DNA from: an uncultured Clostridium sp.
GTDB taxonomy: Bacteria; Bacillota; Clostridia; UBA1212; UBA1255
DNA length: 64,000 nt
Reading direction: 5' to 3'
NCBI GenBank assembly: GCA_900543695.1
Contig: UQSG01000013.1
Span: forward strand, 1 to 64,000
The notes beneath the pieces were generated by a model. It was not told where the DNA came from and did not search any database. It saw only the letters and a program-made list of their open reading frames with translations. This document shows, piece by piece, positions 59,234 through 64,000 of the stretch. Within the stretch, counting starts at the first letter, position 1, and each line of letters begins with the position of its first letter. The translations under genes were made by a program, and so were the position numbers.

Positions 59234-62200
59234 TTATTCCAGATCGGTATCATCCGAAATGGCGTCGAACACATCTGCGTCGAGATTTGCTTCTCCTTCC
59301 TCGAAATCTTCAATTTCCGCATCGGCGGCATCTTCAAATTCGTCGTCATGAAGAACGTCGTCCTGCGAGTCCATATCGCCGGACATGAAGATTTCTCCCG
59401 ATTCATCCGTAAAATTCTGGAAATCCGGATTATATACGTCTTTTTTCGTTCTGTATTTATCAGGATTTTTAATGTAATCCTCTTCCGCTTCCTTGAGCGG
59501 GATTTCCGTATTGTCTTCCATGAAGATCCGTACATCAAGCGCCAGGCTCTGCAGCTCTTTTACAAGGACCTTGAAGGATTCCGGGATGCCCGGCTCCGGA
59601 ACGTTCTCGCCCTTGACGATCGCCTCGTACGTCTTGACGCGTCCGATCGTGTCGTCCGACTTGATCGTCAGAATTTCCTGGAGCGTGTACGCCGCGCCGT
59701 AAGCCTCCAGCGCCCAGACCTCCATTTCTCCGAAACGCTGACCGCCGAACTGCGCTTTTCCGCCCAGCGGCTGCTGCGTTACAAGCGAATACGGTCCCGT
59801 AGAACGCGCATGGATCTTATCGTCGACAAGATGATGCAGCTTGAGGTAATACATATAACCTACTGTAACGGGATTGTCAAAGGGCTCTCCCGTGCGTCCG
59901 TCGTATAGGATCGTCTTTCCGTCCGGGCTTTTGCCGGCAAGCTTCAACGTTTCTATGATGTCATGCTCCGATGCGCCGTCAAATACGGGCGTAGCAATTT
60001 TCCAGCCCAGCGCTTTTGCCGCGTATCCCAGATGAACCTCGAGCACCTGCCCGATATTCATTCGCGACGGAACGCCGAGCGGGTTCAATACGATTTCAAG
60101 CGGCGTGCCGTCCGGCAGGAATGGCATATCCTCTTCCGGTAAAATTCTGGAAATTACACCTTTGTTTCCGTGGCGTCCCGCCATTTTATCGCCTACTGAA
60201 AGCTTCCTCTTCTGCGCGATGTAAACGCGAACCATGCGGTTGACGCCGGGCGCCAGCTCATCGTCGTTTTCTCTGGTAAATTCTTTGACGTCAACGACGA
60301 TTCCCGATTCTCCGTGCGGTACCTTGAGCGACGTATCGCGAACATCTCTTGATTTTTCTCCGAAAATCGCGCGCAGCAGCCGTTCTTCCGCAGTCAACTC
60401 AGTTTCGCCCTTCGGCGTTACTTTACCGACCAGAATATCGCCGGCATGAACCTCGGAGCCTACGATAACAACGCCGTTTGGATCGAGCATCCGGAGCGCG
60501 TCCTCTCCGACGTGCGGGATCTCGGCGGTGATTTCTTCCGGACCGAGCTTTGTATCCCTGGCCTCGCATTCATATTCCTCAATATGGATCGAGGTGTAAA
60601 TGTCTTCCTTCACCAGCTTCTCACTGATCAGAACGGCGTCTTCATAGTTATAGCCTTCCCATGTCATGAAGCCGATCAGCGCATTGCGCCCGAGTGCGAT
60701 TTCGCCTTTGTCCGTGGATGGACCGTCTGCAATGACGTCTCCTTCGTTCACGCTCTGCCCAAAGGTCACGACCGGTCTCTGGTTGATACAGGTCCCCTGG
60801 TTGGAGCGCAGGTATTTCAGCAGATTGTATTTGTCCTCCGTACCGTCTTCGCGTACGATCGTGATATATTTGCCGGTTACGTCTTTAACGGTTCCGGAAT
60901 GCTTCGCAAGTACGACGGCGCCCGAGTCCTTTGCCGCTTTATATTCTATTCCCGTTGCGACAATCGGCGATTCCGCGCAAAGCAGCGGCACAGCCTGACG
61001 CTGCATGTTCGAGCCCATCAGAGCGCGGCTGGCGTCGTCGTTTTCCAGGAACGGGATCATTGCCGCGGCAACGGAGACGACCTGCTTGGGCGATACGTCC
61101 ATATAATGAACGCGGTCGCTTTCAATCTCTATAAACTCGTCGCGATAACGGCAGACGACCTTCCGGTTGACAAAATGACCTTCCTCGTCCAGCGGCTCGT
61201 TCGCCTGCGCAACGATATACTTGTCTTCCTCATCCGCCATGAGATAGTCGATCTGGTCCGTAACGGTTTTTGTTTTGGGATCGTATTTTCTATATGGAGC
61301 CTCAATGAATCCGTATTCGTTGATTCTCGCATATGTACTTAGCGAGCCGATCAAACCGATGTTTGGACCTTCCGGTGTTTCTATCGGACACATTCGTCCG
61401 TAATGAGAATAATGCACGTCGCGGACGTCAAAGGTGGCGCGCTCCCGATTCAGGCCGCCCGGGCCGAGCGCGCTGAGTCTTCTTTTATTTGCCAACTCGG
61501 CGAGAGGGTTCGTCTGATCCATAAATTGAGAAAGCTGGCTGGATCCGAAAAACTCCTTTATCGCCGCCGTCACGGGCCGCGTGTTGATCAGCGCCTGCGG
61601 CGTGATGACGTCTTTTTCCTGCATTGCCATACGTTCCCGTACTATCCGTTCCATTCTGGACAGTCCAATTCGGAACTGGTTTTGCAGAAGCTCTCCGACT
61701 GACCGGATTCTTCTGTTTCCGAGATGGTCGATATCGTCGGTAGCGCCCAGATCATACTGGAGATTTAAAATATAGCTGAACGACGCCAGAATATCGTCAA
61801 GCGTCAGATGCTTGGGCTGCAATTCGTTGGCGCGATCTTTAATTTCTTTCTTTAAAACGTCCTCGTCGCCCTCTGCTTTTTCGAGAATTTCGCTGAGAAC
61901 TGTAAAATTTACTTTTTCGGTTATGCCGTATTCCTTGACGTCAAACGTTACGTATTTCGTGATGTCGACGGTGTTGTTTCCGATGATTTTGACCGGGCGG
62001 TACGGCGTGTTGATGATTACCGTATTTATGCCGCTGTTCTGGATCTCGAGAGCTTTTTCCTCGGATACGGCCTCGCCGGCTTTTGCAAGGATTTCTCCCG
62101 TGGCCGTGTCGATTACGTCGGCCGCGAGCGTTTTTCCCGCAATCTGAGAGGAAAGCGAAAGCTTCTTGTTGAATTTATATCGGCCGACCTTGGCAAGATC

Positions 62201-63049
62201 ATATCTTTTTGCGTCGAAAAACATGCCGTACAAAAGCGAGCGCGCGTTTTCCACGAGAGCCGGCTCGCCCGGACGGAGCTTTTTGTAGATCTCAATTAAC
62301 GCCTCGTCCGTATTTTGCGTAGCGTCCTTCTGCAGCGTGTTCAGCAGACGCTCGTCGACGATGCTGTCGTCGTTTTCGTCTGCGTATTCGGGTGCAAGCT
62401 CGTCTCTAGATACGGAAAAAAGGTTCAATATGCTCGCGTCGTCGCTATATCCGAAGGCTCGAAGCAGGATTGTAGCAGGTATTTTTCTGTTTCTGTCTAT
62501 CCTGACATAAATTACGTCGCTGAAATCGATTTCCGTTTCCAGCCATGCGCCTCTGTTGGGAATCAGCGTGGATGCAGTAATGTATTTTCCTTTTGTCTTA
62601 TCGTAATTTTTTTCAAAATAGGCGCCGGGTGAGCGAACGAGCTGACTGACGATTACCCGCTCCGCGCCGTTCATAATAAAGGTGCCGTTATCGGTCATGA
62701 GAGGAAATTCACCGAAATAGATCACATCCTCTTTCATCAGGCCCGTTTCTTTATCCACAACACGTACACGTACTTTCAGGGGAGACGCATAGGTCGCATC
62801 TCTTTCTTTACACTCTTCGATTGAATAATTTGTCTTGTTTTCGAGATAATAATCTACGAATTCCAACATTAGATTTCCCGAGTAATCGGTGATTGGGGAA
62901 ATATCCTTAAATACTTCTTTCAGACCTTCGTCCAGGAACTGCTTATAGGAGCTTTTCTGAACGGCTATCAGATTCGGCATCTCGAGAATTTCCTGAATCT
63001 TTGAATAGCTTTTCCTCTCGTTCTGACCGTACATTACCGAATGCACCAT
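59234..63049 (-). CDS. rpoB: RNA polymerase subunit beta
   Basis: A 1271-residue core subunit. ATG 63049 is set by GAGGTGA about nine bases upstream. The rifampicin pocket reads FGSSQLSQFMDQTNPL then AELANKRRLSALGPGG; the residue equal to E. coli His526 is Asn521 here, whereas the Asp516 and Ser531 equivalents are unchanged. GDKMAGRHGNKGV and the late GGKAQFGGQRFGEMEVWALEAYGA are normal. The C-terminus carries a long acidic tail (about 60 residues) beyond the conserved end, similar to that of RpoC. rplJ/rplL, the usual upstream neighbours, are replaced in view by an IS element. Confidence 0.98.
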   Translation of the reverse strand: MVHSVMYGQNERKSYSKIQEILEMPNLIAVQKSSYKQFLDEGLKEVFKDISPITDYSGNLMLEFVDYYLENKTNYSIEECKERDATYASPLKVRVRVVDKETGLMKEDVIYFGEFPLMTDNGTFIMNGAERVIVSQLVRSPGAYFEKNYDKTKGKYITASTLIPNRGAWLETEIDFSDVIYVRIDRNRKIPATILLRAFGYSDDASILNLFSVSRDELAPEYADENDDSIVDERLLNTLQKDATQNTDEALIEIYKKLRPGEPALVENARSLLYGMFFDAKRYDLAKVGRYKFNKKLSLSSQIAGKTLAADVIDTATGEILAKAGEAVSEEKALEIQNSGINTVIINTPYRPVKIIGNNTVDITKYVTFDVKEYGITEKVNFTVLSEILEKAEGDEDVLKKEIKDRANELQPKHLTLDDILASFSYILNLQYDLGATDDIDHLGNRRIRSVGELLQNQFRIGLSRMERIVRERMAMQEKDVITPQALINTRPVTAAIKEFFGSSQLSQFMDQTNPLAELANKRRLSALGPGGLNRERATFDVRDVHYSHYGRMCPIETPEGPNIGLIGSLSTYARINEYGFIEAPYRKYDPKTKTVTDQIDYLMADEEDKYIVAQANEPLDEEGHFVNRKVVCRYRDEFIEIESDRVHYMDVSPKQVVSVAAAMIPFLENDDASRALMGSNMQRQAVPLLCAESPIVATGIEYKAAKDSGAVVLAKHSGTVKDVTGKYITIVREDGTEDKYNLLKYLRSNQGTCINQRPVVTFGQSVNEGDVIADGPSTDKGEIALGRNALIGFMTWEGYNYEDAVLISEKLVKEDIYTSIHIEEYECEARDTKLGPEEITAEIPHVGEDALRMLDPNGVVIVGSEVHAGDILVGKVTPKGETELTAEERLLRAIFGEKSRDVRDTSLKVPHGESGIVVDVKEFTRENDDELAPGVNRMVRVYIAQKRKLSVGDKMAGRHGNKGVISRILPEEDMPFLPDGTPLEIVLNPLGVPSRMNIGQVLEVHLGYAAKALGWKIATPVFDGASEHDIIETLKLAGKSPDGKTILYDGRTGEPFDNPVTVGYMYYLKLHHLVDDKIHARSTGPYSLVTQQPLGGKAQFGGQRFGEMEVWALEAYGAAYTLQEILTIKSDDTIGRVKTYEAIVKGENVPEPGIPESFKVLVKELQSLALDVRIFMEDNTEIPLKEAEEDYIKNPDKYRTKKDVYNPDFQNFTDESGEIFMSGDMDSQDDVLHDDEFEDAADAEIEDFEEGEANLDADVFDAISDDTDLE

Positions 63050-63195
63050 ATTGATAATCACCTCATGCTTTTTTCCCGCGGCCGCCGCTTCCGGAAGCTT
63101 GTCCGCAAACCTATTGCACACTGTACGAATCCGTGTTATAATTCCACCCGTAATAGTTCATATATACGTCATATACACTACATCTGGTGTATGAA

Positions 63196-63223
63196 ATTAT
63201 AAGACGCCAAGATATGGTTGTAA
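63196..63223 (-). promoter_or_regulatory. Candidate promoter of rpoB
   Basis: Minus strand TTACAA (63223-63218), 16 bases, perfect TATAAT (63201-63196). The -35 lies inside the inverted repeat at 63217-63241. A second AT-rich -10-like site (TATAAC) occurs near 63135. Confidence 0.35.
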
Positions 63224-63241
63224 TCCAGCAGAGATTACAAC
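63217..63241. repeat. Inverted repeat upstream of rpoB
   Basis: GTTGTAATC (63217-63225) pairs perfectly with GATTACAAC (63233-63241) over a 7-base loop. No T-run follows, so it is not a plain terminator; it could be an operator, an old terminator or part of an element boundary. Confidence 0.6.
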
Positions 63242-63266
63242 GCAGTTTGTTACTATATCACATTTA

Positions 63267-64000
63267 TGTCAAGATGTCAAACATTTTTTCAAGTTTCTTT
63301 TTCTTAACTGTCAAGACATTTGTTACACTTTGAGAAATACTCTGCTACTACCTGGTCGGGACTTTTGAAGTCCAATACCGTCTTTGCCGTGCTGTTATAT
63401 TTCTTCTCGTGTCTCGCTACTTTCTTCTTAAGCTCTTTCTCACTTGTGAATACTTCTCTGCCATACAGGATCTTCCCGTCTTCTCTGTGACTTCTCTCTA
63501 CCTTCCCATTCTGCCATGGCGAATACGGTCTCGTCCTCTTAAGCTCCATATTCAGCTTTTTTACCGCTTTTTCAAACGCACTGTCCTTTTCCGTCTTATC
63601 ATCGTCATTTACGAATTCCGGCCCGTTGTCTACCTGGATAGTCTCTATCTTGAATCCCATTCTCTTTCTCAGGCTCTTTATGAATTCCTTTGTCTCGTAT
63701 GTGCTCTTCTCTTTTACTATCTTCAGCACTCGCTTCCGGCTGTATTCATCTATCGCCGTTATCTGATAATACTTATCTCCGTAACACGGGAACCTTATAC
63801 ATTCCTGAGGTACATATTTGATATCTACCTGCACCTTCTCTCCCGGGTATGTCCCCTGTATGTTCTCATATTTCGTATAGCTTTTCTTCTTTCTCTCTAC
63901 TTTTCTGTATCCCTTGTTTCTTATCTGTCTGCACATACTTTCAAAACTTCGGCTATATCCTCTGCTTTGACATCTTACATATACTTCTGCAAGACCATAC
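63267..64000 (-). mobile_element. Insertion sequence, partial (runs off the right edge)
   Basis: The transposase gene and its downstream flank. TGTCAAGATGTC at 63267-63278 starts with TGT and may be the terminal repeat of the element, 37 bases beyond the transposase stop. The other end is outside the window, so the repeat cannot be confirmed. Confidence 0.5.
63304..64000 (-). CDS. DDE integrase-core transposase, N-terminus beyond the window
   Basis: The visible 231 residues hold an rve-type catalytic core. The first Asp is in YPGEKVQVDIKYVP, the second in TIQVDNGPEFVN, and the Glu in SPWQNGKVERSHRED; these spacings fit IS481/IS3-like transposases. The frame stays open to the right edge, with GLAEVYVRC at its start, so the helix-turn-helix part is missing from view. 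No stop or frameshift breaks the core, so the enzyme may be active. It is oriented toward rpoB on the same strand, and readthrough from it could reach rpoB. Confidence 0.85.
   Translation of the reverse strand, partial: YGLAEVYVRCQSRGYSRSFESMCRQIRNKGYRKVERKKKSYTKYENIQGTYPGEKVQVDIKYVPQECIRFPCYGDKYYQITAIDEYSRKRVLKIVKEKSTYETKEFIKSLRKRMGFKIETIQVDNGPEFVNDDDKTEKDSAFEKAVKKLNMELKRTRPYSPWQNGKVERSHREDGKILYGREVFTSEKELKKKVARHEKKYNSTAKTVLDFKSPDQVVAEYFSKCNKCLDS

Overview
The window is chromosomal DNA from an anaerobic, probably endospore-forming member of the Clostridia (Bacillota). Several genes point the same way: pyruvate:ferredoxin oxidoreductase, formate-tetrahydrofolate ligase, LL-diaminopimelate aminotransferase, spore maturation proteins SpmA/SpmB, a SleB-type cortex hydrolase, an AbrB-like regulator, MecA, and the CdaA/CdaR c-di-AMP pair. 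Shine-Dalgarno sites are strong (AGGAGG type), and several promoters match the sigma-A consensus with a 17-base spacer. I saw no rRNA, tRNA or CRISPR array. The species cannot be named from the sequence alone.

Layout. (1) 1-5706, plus strand: the right end of an AT-rich capsule/exopolysaccharide cluster with a cut pyruvyltransferase, a Wzy-like polymerase, a Wzx-like flippase, a UDP-sugar dehydrogenase and a nucleotidyltransferase-fold protein. It is visibly AT-richer than the rest and looks acquired. (2) 5857-10616: a DUF3810-type metalloprotease facing a minus-strand operon of thioredoxin, a DivIVA-like coiled coil, a 44-residue membrane microprotein, cdaA and cdaR. (3) 10653-21749, minus strand: fhs behind a second, GC-richer polysaccharide cluster (glf, four GT2, one GT4, wzy, wzx). 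(4) 21959-26792: a SleB-like hydrolase facing dapF-dapL, then IMP cyclohydrolase and AICAR transformylase as two separate proteins. (5) 26817-33232: an accessory stretch with a broken sortase, a ferredoxin-like aldo/keto reductase, an acetyltransferase, a tandem cyclophilin-like lipoprotein, a LysR regulator, an alpha/beta-hydrolase remnant and a frameshifted membrane-TPR-YwqG protein. (6) 33302-41739: YfhO, small regulators, a YbaK-type deacylase, HdeD-like protein, MecA with a very acidic linker and a GH78-like glycosidase. (7) 41815-47873: rpiB, split transketolase and PFOR in one operon. (8) 47976-50649: an unknown protein, spmAB and an AbrB-like regulator. (9) 50667-63223: tuf, fusA, rpsG, rpsL, rpoC and rpoB in the classical order, reading right to left. 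An insertion-sequence transposase that runs off the right edge sits immediately upstream of rpoB.

How it fits together. Much of the window is envelope biology: two surface polysaccharide systems, meso-DAP synthesis for peptidoglycan, YfhO (teichoic-acid glycosylation in relatives), cortex lysis, and c-di-AMP, which controls osmolyte and wall balance. The rest is core metabolism (pentose phosphate to pyruvate oxidation, one-carbon and purine synthesis) and the transcription/translation superoperon. Decayed genes and a disrupted reading frame cluster in 26.8-33.2 kb, marking it as the most plastic part apart from the two edges.
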